A stretch of DNA of 64,000 bases from Fusobacterium_C necrophorum_A (GCF_004134945.1 NZ_SBAP01000007.1:1-64000); one strand, 5' to 3'. Numbered from the stretch's first letter, positions 52,839 to 61,454 are shown. Notes: generated by a model from the letters alone, not told the origin. Made by a program: numbers and translations.

Positions 52839-52868
52839 CTAATTGTCTCCCCTTTCCTTTTTCTTTAA

Positions 52869-52897
52869 ATAATAGTCTCTTTTTCCATAAAAGTCAA
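52869..52897 (-). promoter_or_regulatory. Promoter of the membrane DCD-like gene
   Basis: Minus strand: TTGACT (52892-52897), 17-nt spacer, TATTAT (52869-52874); start codon 31 nt downstream behind GGGGAGACAATTAG. Confidence 0.85.
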
Positions 52898-53010
52898 TAT
52901 TTTTCTTCTTTAAAAGAATTTAGATGACACATAACATAGATGAAAAATATTTTTTCTCAATACTTCTTGGAAAATGTTAACTACAACATTTTTTATCTTA
53001 TTAGAAAAAA

Positions 53011-53048
53011 GGATTTCAGAAATTTTATTTCTAAAATTCCTAAAATCC
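53011..53048 (-). terminator. Terminator of the alpha ribosomal operon
   Basis: Minus strand GGATTTTAGGAATTTTAG and CTAAAATTTC-type arms end in CTGAAATCC followed by TTTTTTC. It resembles the terminator at 45085-45122, and both are preceded by the same dispersed element. Confidence 0.75.
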
Positions 53049-53070
53049 CTTTGAAAACTTCATTCCTTTT

Positions 53071-53098
53071 CTTCATCAACATCCTTTGATAAAGAGTT
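53071..53098 (-). repeat. Copy of the dispersed 3'-end element after rplQ
   Basis: Minus strand ACTCTTTATCAAAGGATGTT then GATGAAGAAAAG; compare 45141-45172 (CTCAAAGGGTGTGGATGGAG) and 40535-40606. Confidence 0.5.
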
Positions 53099-53124
53099 CT
53101 TACGTTCTGTTGTTCTTCCCTCGA

Positions 53125-53475
53125 TTATACCAATTCAATAATCGCCATTTCTGCTGAGTCACCTTTTCGAACAGATGTTTTGATGATTCTAGTGTAACCA
53201 CCATTTCTATCAGCATATTTTGGAGCAAGTTCATTGAATAATTTTGCAACAGCTTCTTCACTTCTTAAGAAAGCAAAAGCGTTTCTTCTAGAAGCTAAAG
53301 TTCCTTTTTTTCCGCAAGTAATCATTCTTTCAGCAAACTTTCTTAATTCTTTTGCTCTTGTTACCGTTGTTTCAATTCTTTCAGAAGTTAACAAAGAAAT
53401 AGTCATATTCTTCATCATAGCTTTTCTGTGATCAGCTCTTCTTCCCAATTTTCTATATGATTTATTGTGATTCAT
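53125..53475 (-). CDS. rplQ: 50S ribosomal protein L17
   Basis: A 116-residue L17 with the invariant N terminus SYRKLGRRADHRKAMMKNM (about 5-23), then TSLLTSERIETTVTRAKELR-type sequence (SLLTSERIETTVTRAKELRK, about 27-46), FAERMITCGKKG and the C-terminal RNGGYTRIIKTSVRKGDSAE (about 89-108). It is the last gene of the alpha operon, after rpoA, and ends at the terminator near 53011-53048. Confidence 0.98.
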   Translation of the reverse strand: MNHNKSYRKLGRRADHRKAMMKNMTISLLTSERIETTVTRAKELRKFAERMITCGKKGTLASRRNAFAFLRSEEAVAKLFNELAPKYADRNGGYTRIIKTSVRKGDSAEMAIIELV

Positions 53476-53497
53476 TTCTGAAACTATCCTCCTTTTA

Positions 53498-54478
53498 TTA
53501 TGATTCTGTAGATCCGTTTTGAGTTAAATCATAGCCCAACTCTTTCATCTTTTCCAAGATTTCATCTAAAGATTTTCTTCCCAGATTCTTGATTTTTAGC
53601 AATTCATTCATAGAAAGTTTTGATAATTGCCCTACTTCTTCAATCCCTGCTTTCTTCAAACAGTTAAAAGAACGAACGGTTAAATCTAATTCTTCAATTT
53701 TGATATTTAGATTGATATCATCTTTCAGGGAAGAAGATTGATTTTCCATTTCTTCTTCCACTTCCAGTCTTAGATTTTCCATTTTATTTCCAATTTCCAA
53801 GAACGGATCTAAATGTAATTTTAATAATTCGACTGCATAAGAAAGAGCATCTCGAATTTCAATACTTCCATCTGTTTCCACAGACAAAGTCAATTTATCA
53901 AAATCTGTCATTCTTCCAACCATGGTATCTTGAATGTCATAAGAAACTTTTCGAATTGGTGTATAAATTGCATCTACAGCAATATAATCCACTGCCCAAT
54001 TATCTCTTTCAATTTCTTCCGATACTACAAATCCTTCTCCCGTATCTACTAAAAATTCAATATCTAGGCTTCTATCTGTTGTAATTGTACAGATTTCTTG
54101 TTCCGGATTTATAATTTCAAGTCCAATATCAGGAATAATATCCGCTGCTGTTACCACTTTCGGTCCTTTGACAGAAAGAGTCATCTTTCTTTCTCCAGCA
54201 GTTTCTGATTTCACTACGATTTCTTTTACGTTCAAAATTATTTCAGTTACAGCTTCTTTTACTCCATCCATAACAGAAAACTCGCTTAAAACACCCTCAA
54301 TTCGAATTCCTTTAATCGCCGCTCCCGGAATGGAAGAAAGCAAAACCCGTCGTAATGCATTTCCCAAAGTATGTCCGTAACCTCGATACAAAGGTTCTAC
54401 TACAAATTGTCCTTTAAAAGCACTTTCTCTTACTTCCGTAATGTGAATACCTCTTGCATGTTTTTCAATTTTTAACAT
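53498..54478 (-). CDS. rpoA: DNA-directed RNA polymerase subunit alpha
   Basis: A 326-residue alpha subunit. The N-terminal assembly domain has FVVEPLYRGYGHTLGNALRR (about 25-44) and LLSSIPGAAIKGIRIEGV. The middle DGSIEIRDALSYAVELL segment (about 205-221) is followed by a linker. The C-terminal DNA- and activator-binding domain begins near 250 (LTVRSFNCLKKAGIEEVGQL, then IKNLGRKSLDEILEKM). Complete length, in the expected position between rpsD and rplQ. Confidence 0.99.
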   Translation of the reverse strand: MLKIEKHARGIHITEVRESAFKGQFVVEPLYRGYGHTLGNALRRVLLSSIPGAAIKGIRIEGVLSEFSVMDGVKEAVTEIILNVKEIVVKSETAGERKMTLSVKGPKVVTAADIIPDIGLEIINPEQEICTITTDRSLDIEFLVDTGEGFVVSEEIERDNWAVDYIAVDAIYTPIRKVSYDIQDTMVGRMTDFDKLTLSVETDGSIEIRDALSYAVELLKLHLDPFLEIGNKMENLRLEVEEEMENQSSSLKDDINLNIKIEELDLTVRSFNCLKKAGIEEVGQLSKLSMNELLKIKNLGRKSLDEILEKMKELGYDLTQNGSTES

Positions 54479-54505
54479 TTAATCAACTCCTATTGCAAGG
54501 ATTTA

Positions 54506-55093
54506 CTATCTAGAATAAAATTCAACGATCAATGATTCGTTTAAGTCGAAATCTAAGTCATCCTTTGTTGGGTTTTGTAATACTTTTCCAGCGAATGCAG
54601 CCTTATCCAATTGTAACCACGCCGGAGCATTTGCAGTATCCACTGCGGATTTGATGATGTCTAGGTTCTTAGAGTTTTCAACAACAGCAATCACATCTCC
54701 CACTTTCACTCTATAAGAAGCAATGTTTACTCTTCTTCCGTTTACCGTCACATGTCCGTGAGATACGATTTGTCTTGCTTGTCTTCTAGTTTTCGCAAAC
54801 CCTAATCGATATACTACATTTTCCAATCTTCTTTCTAAGTATTCAATTAAAGTTAACCCTGTGACTCCTAATTTTCTAGCTGCTTCATCATATAATTTTC
54901 GGAATTGTTTTTCCATTACGTTATATATAAATTTTGCTTTTTGTTTTTCTCTTAATTGAATCGCATATTCTGTTGGTTTTCTATTTGCATTTGGTCTTAA
55001 ACTTCTGTTTGAAGATTTATTAACTCCTAGAATCACTGGATCGATTCCTAAGTTTCTACATTTCTTCAAAACAGGTTGTCTATTTCTTGCCAT
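54506..55093 (-). CDS. rpsD: 30S ribosomal protein S4
   Basis: A 195-residue S4 that nucleates 30S assembly and, in many bacteria, represses its own operon. It begins MARNRQPVLKKCRNLGIDP and lacks the N-terminal CxxC zinc motif found in some S4 proteins. The S4 RNA-binding domain is clear (LEYLERRLENVVYRLGFAKT, RRQARQIVSHGHVTVNGRRV, about 85-125), and the C terminus IVEFYSR is conserved. It sits between rpsK and rpoA as usual. Confidence 0.98.
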   Translation of the reverse strand: MARNRQPVLKKCRNLGIDPVILGVNKSSNRSLRPNANRKPTEYAIQLREKQKAKFIYNVMEKQFRKLYDEAARKLGVTGLTLIEYLERRLENVVYRLGFAKTRRQARQIVSHGHVTVNGRRVNIASYRVKVGDVIAVVENSKNLDIIKSAVDTANAPAWLQLDKAAFAGKVLQNPTKDDLDFDLNESLIVEFYSR

Positions 55094-55142
55094 TCTTAAA
55101 TATTCCTCCTTCGTTTTCAGTTTCTAATATCTTCTCGCTTAA

Positions 55143-55532
55143 CTACACTCTTCTTCTTTTTGGTGGTCGACATCCATTATGTGGAACCGGAGTGACATCA
55201 GTAATTTTTGTTACTTCCAATCCAGCTGCTTGTAAGGATCGAATACAAGCTTCTCTTCCTGAACCGGGCCCTTTTACTCGTACTTCTACTTTCTTCATCC
55301 CGTTTTCCATAGCAACTCCTGCTGCTTGTTCTGCTGCAATTTGAGCTGCGAACGGAGTCCCTTTTTTGGTTCCTTTAAATCCGGAAGTTCCTCCTGATCT
55401 CCAACTGATAACTTTTCCTTCAGTATCAGTGATTGCCACGATTGTATTATTAAAAGTTGAATGTATATGAGCTACTCCGTTAGGAATATTCTTACTTTTC
55501 TTTTTTACTTTAGCTACTGTTTTTTTAGCCAA
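55143..55532 (-). CDS. rpsK: 30S ribosomal protein S11
   Basis: A 129-residue S11. Landmarks are GVAHIHSTFNNTIVAITDTE (about 19-38), SGGTSGFKGTKKGTPFAAQI (about 46-65), VRVKGPGSGREACIRSLQAA (about 83-102) and the C-terminal TPVPHNGCRPPKRRRV (about 113-128). It forms part of the platform of the small subunit near the mRNA exit. Order rpsM-rpsK-rpsD is standard. Confidence 0.99.
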   Translation of the reverse strand: MAKKTVAKVKKKSKNIPNGVAHIHSTFNNTIVAITDTEGKVISWRSGGTSGFKGTKKGTPFAAQIAAEQAAGVAMENGMKKVEVRVKGPGSGREACIRSLQAAGLEVTKITDVTPVPHNGCRPPKRRRV

Positions 55533-55563
55533 CTTAAGCTACCTCCCTTTTTCTAAAATTCGA

Positions 55564-55920
55564 TTACTTTCTGATAGGTTTTTTAGGTCCTTTTACTGTT
55601 CTTGCATTTGTTTTAGAACTTTGACCTCTTACTGGTAGATTCATCTTATGTCGTAATCCTCTATAACATTTGATATCCATTAGTCGTTTGATTGATAATC
55701 TTACTTCTTTTCTTAAATCCCCTTCAACCTTAATTCCATTGATAATTTCTCGGATTTTGTTAATTTCGTCTTCCGTTAAATCCTTAACTCTAGTATCAAA
55801 ATTTACACCAGCTTCTTTCAATACTTTTTGTGAAGTTGGTCTTCCGATTCCATAAATGTAAGTCAAAGCGATTTCAACTCTCTTGTTTCTTGGGATATCC
55901 ACTCCTGCTACTCTAGCCAA
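55564..55920 (-). CDS. rpsM: 30S ribosomal protein S13
   Basis: A 118-residue S13 at the head of the small subunit contacting tRNA. It reads ARVAGVDIPRNKRVEIALTY from the start, then IYGIGRPTSQKVLKEAGV (about 22-39), LRHKMNLPVRGQSSKTNART (about 90-109) and the lysine-rich end. The start is the TTG at 55920, seven nt after AGGAGG; the longer open frame upstream (to 56058) is the coincidental reading of a structured leader and has no S13 similarity. A rare start codon may keep the first gene after the leader tunable. Confidence 0.97.
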   Translation of the reverse strand: MARVAGVDIPRNKRVEIALTYIYGIGRPTSQKVLKEAGVNFDTRVKDLTEDEINKIREIINGIKVEGDLRKEVRLSIKRLMDIKCYRGLRHKMNLPVRGQSSKTNARTVKGPKKPIRK

Positions 55921-56085
55921 AATTATTCCTCCTCTTTTCCAAATTTTGTTTTTTATATTTCGTCGACAACGCAGTCGGCTAAATACTTTCCTCGATATGT
56001 CCCATTCTGCGATTATGGGGATGGCTCTACAGCTCACCATATCTTTACAGTACTCCACAATCTTAATTCTCTAAAATTTTAAGTA
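55921..56085 (-). promoter_or_regulatory. Structured leader RNA upstream of rpsM
   Basis: About 165 nt between rpmJ and rpsM carry no gene and are noticeably richer in G and C than their surroundings. On the minus strand GATATG (56043-56038) pairs with CATATC (55999-55994), enclosing a CCCAT/ATGGG hairpin (56001-56019) and an ATGG/CCAT hairpin (56021-56040). Further down, GCCGAC and GTCGAC-type arms lie near 55963-55977. It suggests a ribosomal-protein binding leader, such as for S4 or S13. No similarity to the E. coli alpha leader is evident by eye. Confidence 0.5.
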
Positions 56086-56111
56086 CTTTTTGAAACCTCT
56101 TCCTCAAAGGA

Positions 56112-56225
56112 CTATCCTTGCACTTGTTTATGCTTAGGATTTTCACAGATTACTCTGATTTTTCCATGTCTTTTGATAACTTTACACTTGTCACAAATAG
56201 GTTTTACCGATACTCTTACTTTCAT
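56112..56225 (-). CDS. rpmJ: 50S ribosomal protein L36
   Basis: A 37-residue protein below the usual size cut-off. It begins MKVRVSVKPICDKCKVIKRH and ends NPKHKQVQG, with the four zinc ligands Cys11, Cys14, Cys27 and His32 of the zinc-containing (C+) L36 type. It lies between infA and rpsM, its standard position. Confidence 0.97.
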   Translation of the reverse strand: MKVRVSVKPICDKCKVIKRHGKIRVICENPKHKQVQG

Positions 56226-56252
56226 TTCTACACATACCTCCTTTCGTGATAC

Positions 56253-56474
56253 TTAGTTTTTCTTCCTATACACAATTCTACCCCTCGACAAGTCATAAGG
56301 AGAGATTTGTACTGTTACTCCATCTCCGGGTAAGATTTTAATATAGTTCATTCTCATCTTTCCGGAAATGTGGCCTAAAATAGTATGTCCATTCTCTAAT
56401 TCAACTTTAAACATCGCATTAGGAAGGGCCTCTAAAATAGTACCTTCTAATTCGATAACATCTTTTTTTGACAT
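56253..56474 (-). CDS. infA: Translation initiation factor IF-1
   Basis: A 73-residue S1/OB-fold protein that occupies the ribosomal A site during initiation. It starts MSKKDVIELEGTILEALPNA and continues FKVELENGHTILGHISGKMR (about 21-40), NYIKILPGDGVTVQISPYDL (about 42-61) and SRGRIVYRKK, a complete textbook IF-1. The ATG at 56474 follows AGGAGGTAAA. It precedes rpmJ by 27 nt. Confidence 0.98.
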   Translation of the reverse strand: MSKKDVIELEGTILEALPNAMFKVELENGHTILGHISGKMRMNYIKILPGDGVTVQISPYDLSRGRIVYRKKN

Positions 56475-56512
56475 TTTACCTCCTATCGAACAGAAATTCA
56501 CAAATTATTATA

Positions 56513-56740
56513 TCACACAAGTCTAAAAAAATCTATAAAAAATTTCTCATTATTCTGATATTCTTCAGAAGCCAATATTCTAAAACTTTCCATATCAATC
56601 CTTGAAAATATTTCTTCCTTTTGATAAAACGCAGAATAGAATTCAAAAAACAAAAAGAAAATTCGTTCTGTCCAAACGAAAATTCTCTCTTTTTCTTTCC
56701 ATTTCCCTATCAATCCATGTGTTTTATGATTAAAATTCAC
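56513..56740 (-). CDS. Small hypothetical protein between map and infA
   Basis: An open frame of up to 75 codons in the 256-nt gap between map and infA. Composition is protein-like (many Glu, Phe, Arg, Tyr; segments ERIFVWTERIFFLFFEFYSA and SFRILASEEYQNNEKFFIDF). No family is recognised. The GTG at 56740 overlaps the end of map by 11 nt and has no ribosome site; an internal TTG near 56713 is an alternative. In several Gram-positive bacteria a small KOW-domain gene occupies this position, but no KOW motif is seen. It may be a real short gene or only an untranslated spacer. Confidence 0.4.
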   Translation of the reverse strand: MNFNHKTHGLIGKWKEKERIFVWTERIFFLFFEFYSAFYQKEEIFSRIDMESFRILASEEYQNNEKFFIDFFRLV

Positions 56741-57488
56741 TTAAAACAATCGGCCTTCCATCCACGATAGCAATCGAATGTTCAAAGTGTGCGGAACGCT
56801 TCCCATCTTTCGTGGAAACGGTCCACCCGTCAGAATGTAGGACAACCTTATAACTTCCCTCATTGATCATAGGCTCAATGGCAAGCACCATTCCGTTTTC
56901 AATTTTCAATCCTCTTCCTGCTCTTCCAAAGTTAGGAATCATAGGATCCTCATGCATCGCTAGGCCCACTCCATGCCCTGCATAATCTCGTACCACAGAA
57001 AATCCTTCTTTTTCCACAAATTTTTGAATGGCATGCCCAATGTCCCCAATTCGATTTCCTATAACAGCCTGTTCTATCCCAAGTTCTCTGGATTTTTTGG
57101 TAACTTCCAACAACTTTTTCGCTTCTTCATCAATTTCCCCGACAGCATAGGTGTAGGCGGAATCCCCGTAATATCCATCTAAAATGGTAACGGTATCCAC
57201 ACTGACAATGTCCCCTTCTTGTAAAATTCTTTCTCCCGGAATTCCATGCACCACTTCTTCATTGACGGAAATGCAAGTTGCCGCCGGAAACTCATTGTAC
57301 AATCCTTGCACTCCAATACAACCGGGAATCGCCCCTTGACTTCGAATATAGTCCTCTACAATCTTATCCAGTTCTCTAGTGGAAATTCCTGCCTTGATAT
57401 AAGGTGGTAAAATATCTCGATACAGTCTTGCAATGATTTGGTTTGCTTTTTCAATTTTTTTAATTTCTTCCAATGTTTTTAAAATCAT
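56730..57488 (-). CDS. map: Methionine aminopeptidase, type I
   Basis: A 252-residue enzyme that removes the initiator methionine. Metal-ligand motifs are SVDTVTILDGYYGDSAYTYA (about 94-113, two Asp), GHGVGLAMHEDPMIP (about 168-182, His), IEPMINEGS (about 200-208, Glu) and SAHFEHSIAI near the C terminus (Glu). It lacks the N-terminal zinc finger extension, as usual in bacteria. It follows adk by 20 nt in the conserved secY-adk-map-infA order. Confidence 0.98.
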   Translation of the reverse strand: MILKTLEEIKKIEKANQIIARLYRDILPPYIKAGISTRELDKIVEDYIRSQGAIPGCIGVQGLYNEFPAATCISVNEEVVHGIPGERILQEGDIVSVDTVTILDGYYGDSAYTYAVGEIDEEAKKLLEVTKKSRELGIEQAVIGNRIGDIGHAIQKFVEKEGFSVVRDYAGHGVGLAMHEDPMIPNFGRAGRGLKIENGMVLAIEPMINEGSYKVVLHSDGWTVSTKDGKRSAHFEHSIAIVDGRPIVLSEF

Positions 57489-57508
57489 ACTAAAAGTCCC
57501 TTCTTAAC

Positions 57509-58135
57509 TTAGCCTAAAATAGAGAAGATTTGTTTCGTAATCTCTTCCATTTTTTGACTTCCATCAATTTCAGACACTTTATTTTGTGCTTTATAATAAT
57601 CCAATACAGGAGCCGTTTGTTCATGGTAAGTGCTCAATCTCTTTTCCACCACTTCTCTGGTATCATCGGCTCTTTGTACTAAATCTGCCGGATCTTCGTC
57701 TACCGGCGGATTGAATGTCATATGATAAATTTTACCGGTTTTTTTCGAAGTTCTTCGTCCTGTAATTCTTTCTACAATTTCCTCGTCTTTTACATTCAAT
57801 GCAATCACTGTTTCAATTTTTTTACCTAATTTTTCTAAGATTTTATCCAATTCTTCCGCCTGTACAACAGTTCTCGGAAATCCGTCCATAATAAATCCTT
57901 TTTCACAATCTGCCTGTCCCAATCTTTCTTCCACCAATCCATTGACTACAGCGTCGGGAACTAATTTCCCCTCGTCCATAAATTTTTTTGCTTCCAATCC
58001 TAATTTTGTTTTGTTTGCAATCGCTTGTCTTAAAATGTCTCCTGTAGAAATTTGTGGAATTTCATATTGATCCACGATAAATTTTGCTTGTGTTCCTTTT
58101 CCTGCTCCCGGAGCTCCAAATAATACGATATTCAT
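57509..58135 (-). CDS. adk: Adenylate kinase
   Basis: A 208-residue kinase that equilibrates ATP, ADP and AMP. The P-loop is FGAPGAGKGTQAKFI (about 5-19). AMP-binding segments are STGDILRQAI (about 31-40) and FIMDGFPRTVVQAEELD (about 80-96). The LID domain ITGRRTSKKTGKIYHM (about 124-139) lacks the four-cysteine zinc site found in many Gram-positive enzymes. Normally it is transcribed with secY. Here a 3-kb adhesin remnant lies between, and adk has its own extended -10 promoter at 58179. Confidence 0.98.
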   Translation of the reverse strand: MNIVLFGAPGAGKGTQAKFIVDQYEIPQISTGDILRQAIANKTKLGLEAKKFMDEGKLVPDAVVNGLVEERLGQADCEKGFIMDGFPRTVVQAEELDKILEKLGKKIETVIALNVKDEEIVERITGRRTSKKTGKIYHMTFNPPVDEDPADLVQRADDTREVVEKRLSTYHEQTAPVLDYYKAQNKVSEIDGSQKMEEITKQIFSILG

Positions 58136-58178
58136 GTTTTCATCTCCTATTTTCTATATTTTTTATGATTACTTTGAT

Positions 58179-58184
58179 ATTATA
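58179..58184 (-). promoter_or_regulatory. Promoter (extended -10) of adk-map-infA...
   Basis: Minus strand TTGATGTATAATATC, -10 TATAAT at 58179-58184; the -35 region 17 nt upstream (TTCCGT-like) is weak. With terminators after secY and after the adhesin remnant, this is the likely entry point for the separated alpha-operon genes. Confidence 0.6.
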
Positions 58185-58246
58185 CATCAATTTTCTAGAA
58201 AACGGAATGATTTCTTTCGAGAATCGCAAAAAAAAGAAAGAGAAAA

Positions 58247-58280
58247 AATATTAAAAAGTATTTTCTCTCCTCCAAAATAC
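58247..58280 (-). terminator. Terminator after the adhesin remnant
   Basis: Minus strand GTATTTT, 9-nt loop and AAAATAC followed by TTTTTAATATTTTTT. Confidence 0.65.
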
Positions 58281-58294
58281 AGTTCTGTTTTCTT

Positions 58295-59461
58295 CTATGA
58301 TTCTATGGTTAATTCATTTTCTCCATCCGTTCCGACAACAGCATAAGAACGATTTCCAAATCCATTACTATTGATAATAGAGTTTCGAATCACAGCATGG
58401 GAATGATCTCCCACTTTCACAGCTTTATAGAACCCGTTTATAATAGAATTGTCAATTGTAACCTCTTTTTCTGTACTGATAACTCCTTCTTCTCCAACAC
58501 CATTTATCACTTTATTTTCCACATTGTTTCCATCTACTTTATAGTTTTCTTTCATATCATTAAGGTTTATGATATCTTTTCCTTGATATTTACTATCAGT
58601 CTCTTCCCCTTTAATGACAAAATCTACCTCTCCTTCTCCATTCAATACCAAATACAAACCGTAATTCTTATTCTTTTTCTTTGATTCATCGGAATCTTTT
58701 GTTTCAAAATATTGATAGCCTTGATCGCTTCCATGATTGTTTACATATCCTCCTACAATCACTCTTCCTGCAAGGATTCCATAATTGCTGACATGCTCAA
58801 ATCCGGATTCACATTTTGTATTCATGCTATAAGCATTCCCACTCTTATCTCCTTCCGCTAAGATTGCAAATTCGTTTCCTGACAAAATTCCCGCATTCTT
58901 AAGCTCCGCTTTCATCTTTCCTTTGATAGAAAGCCCCGCTCCACTGGAACGATAGCTCACTCTGGAATAGTTTTTGTTGTCATTTCCATGATATACTTCG
59001 GTATATCCGCTAATAACTCCTTCATTTTCAAAATTTTTCAAAGAATGTTTTTCTCGATTTTTTGTTTGCTCCTGATTGATAGAAATTCCATTTCCACTTG
59101 CATGTACAAAAACTTCCGTATGAATTGTTCCTTCCCTAAAAGTTTTTTCCTTTTCCATAGGATTTTTCCATTTTTCAATTTCTTCTTTTAATTTTTTCAA
59201 ACGGTTAATGGTAGTTTCACAGAATTCTTTTCTGTCCAAAACAGTCAAAAACTCTTGAACTTCTTCATCTTTCAAATCTTCTTTTAACTTATTGATTTCC
59301 CTAACTATTTCTTGCTTTTCGGATAAAAATTCTTCATTTATTTTTTTGACTTTCTTTTCATACTCTTCCAATTTTTCTGGTTGTTTTTTCAGATCCAGCG
59401 AAAATTCAATTTTTAATTCTTTTTCTATTTTTTCATTCATTTGCTTTATTTTTTGATCCAA
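58295..59461 (-). pseudogene. Adhesin-like passenger, 3' part (frame-shifted from the 5' part; no barrel)
   Basis: A 388-codon open frame without a real start of its own (begins at a TTG). Residues 1-95 are a charged coiled coil (DQKIKQMNEKIEKELKIEF and on). The rest is a beta-helix-like passenger with HASGNGISINQEQ, NAGILSGNEFAILAEGDKSG and SIINSNGFGNRSYAVVG. It ends abruptly at GENELTIES, where related autotransporters would continue to more passenger and a beta-barrel. Inserting one A in the A8 tract at 59650-59657 joins it in frame with the 5' part to give about 1017 residues. As written it is out of frame and cannot be made as part of the secreted protein. Confidence 0.8.
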
Positions 59462-59499
59462 TCGTTCTTCAAAGTCTGTTATTTTTTCATCATAGAATT

Positions 59500-61347
59500 T
59501 CAGTAATTTTTCGACTTCAATCTTATCCCATTGAGACTTTTTACAATAATCTTCTTGTTTCCTTTTCTCTTCAATTTCTTGTTTCCATTGTTGAATTTCA
59601 CTATAGTTATAATTTCGTTTCCATTTCGCAAGTTTATTTTTTTCCTCAATTTTTTTTCTATTTCTTTTACTTCCCTTTCTAATTTTTCAATATAGGATCC
59701 ACTGGCTTTTTTCAGAAGTTCTTCTTTTTTTGTCATTTTTTCCTTTAACTTTAAATATTTCGCTTCACTATTTTGTAAAATTTCTTTAAATTCTTCTAAT
59801 TTACTGTCTAATTTTCTATTTTCCGCCTCTCGTTTCTTCTCAAAAACCTCTGTTCCCTTTTTCTTTTCTTCCTCTGTAAACGGAGAAACTGAATTATTAG
59901 AAGACAACCAAGAAGAAAGGGAGCTATTTCTTCTTATCTCTACATGAAACCTTTTTTCTTTTCTTCCCGAATAAGCAGCGGCAGTATCCTTTCCTCCATA
60001 TATCACAGCTTTCCCTGTAATCATTCCTTTGTTAGAAATGGAGTCTATTGAGGTATCCCCTTGTTGACCCCCTAAAGCATAAAGAGCAATCCCATTTCCG
60101 GACGACTTGGAGCTATTGATAATTTGTCCGTTTCCGGATGCCACGGCGATAGCATCAGAATACTCATGCCACCCGGAACCCGTATTTTCTCCTGCACGCT
60201 GTTTCAAGTTTCCGCTTATCTTTCCATGATTATCCACTTCCTTTATTTCTGTTTCCGTCTGATGTCCTACATTATTGGCAGAATAGGCAGACAGAGAAAT
60301 TCCGTTGGCAACGGCAAAAGAATTCGTATAATTTATCGTTGCCATATTTCCTACTGCAAATTCTCCTTTTCCTTTGATTTCTCCTGAATTATGAATCTCT
60401 CCTATCTTTGCTTTATTTTGAGATTCTGTAGAAAAATTCTGTTTGGTTGGACTGGAAACAAAAGTATGAGTTGCAACTCCGTTTCCCGAAGCGGCAAGTA
60501 AAATACTTCTCCATTGTGGCTGTATATGTTCCTCTACTCTCATTCCGTTCATTTCAGTACTTTTTTCTCGAATGTATCCATCGCTTGTTTTTGCATATAT
60601 TGCTCCGGAAATTTGAGAATCATTCTCCAGTTTTTCAAGAGTAACCACTACATTCTTTCCGATAAGATCACTTTTTTCAATCTTTGGAAATGGATCTTCC
60701 GGATTATATGGATTCCCCCCTCCTGTAGAATTGTGGATTCCTCCTCCGGCACTGGCACCGGCTCTTCCGTCACTTTTCCCGTCATTTCCTATACTTCCTC
60801 CTGCTCCATCAGATCCCAGAATCACTCCATAATCAGCCAATCCATAAAGAACTACCCCATTTCCGGTTGCCGTTCCTTCTACAAAGCCGTGAACTTCCGC
60901 TTCTCCGCCCTGTAAATCCGCTCCTCCGGAAATCATACCTCTATTCACAAGTTCAGGAATTTTTCTGTCAATTTCTCTCTTTTTATTTGCAAAACTGCTA
61001 AAAGCAGTACTTGCCACTCCATTTCCTTCTCCATCTGTAACGACTGCTCCCTCGAGAGTGTTATCAAACACTCTATCTCCTTTTGCTTCCAAAAAACCGT
61101 AAAGCTGTCCATTATTCTCTAAACTTTTACTTTTGGAAAATACGATAGCATTCCCTGAAATTGCAAATTTTCCAAACAAAGCACTTTCTTTGCTCTCCTG
61201 CTTTGCCTTTTCATATTTTTCATAAATAACCCCTTTTTTCACAATAAGCTTTTCCGTTTCCTGTTTTTCTACATTTTCTTTTCCGACATCTGCATTCGCT
61301 GTTACATAACATAAACTCATCGCTGTCAAAATTTTAAAAAACTGCAC
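59500..61347 (-). pseudogene. Adhesin-like passenger, 5' part with signal peptide
   Basis: A 615-codon open frame starting at GTG 61347 behind GAGGGGGAAGAAAAA. A signal peptide (about 1-19, ILTAMSLCYVTANAD) is followed by beta-helix-like repeats with recurring GNGV/GNGI motifs (GEGNGVASTAFSSF, ATGNGVVLYGLADYGVILG, AASGNGVATHTF, SSGNGIALYALGG) and a Gly-rich segment (about 190-215). A coiled coil begins near 500. After about residue 567 (EIEKK) the sequence becomes basic low-complexity text, the mark of a frameshift at the A8 tract (59650-59657). The promoter is at 61427-61454. The encoded family is an autotransporter-type adhesin passenger; the gene lies between secY and adk. Confidence 0.8.
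59650..59657 (-). repeat. A8 homopolymer at the adhesin frameshift
   Basis: Minus strand ATAG then eight A then TTGAGG. With nine A the frame reads EIEKKIEEKNKLAKWKRNYN and continues into the 3' part; with eight A it leaves the frame. Confidence 0.9.
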
Positions 61348-61426
61348 TTTTTCTTCCCCCTCTTTTTGTTTTTAAGTATTATGAAATACAAAATATACTT
61401 ATTGAAAAATAATTTAATATAATTTT

Positions 61427-61454
61427 ATTGTATCAAATAAAAAGAAAATGTAAA
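61427..61454 (-). promoter_or_regulatory. Promoter of the adhesin remnant
   Basis: Minus strand: TTTACA (61449-61454), 16-nt spacer, TACAAT (61427-61432). The rest of the 334-nt gap to secY is AT-rich; apart from this promoter and the secY terminator I see nothing in it. Confidence 0.65.

Noticed and set aside
55921..56058. N-terminal extension of rpsM in the open frame
   Set aside because: S13 similarity begins exactly at the TTG at 55920 behind AGGAGG; the upstream codons are a structured leader.
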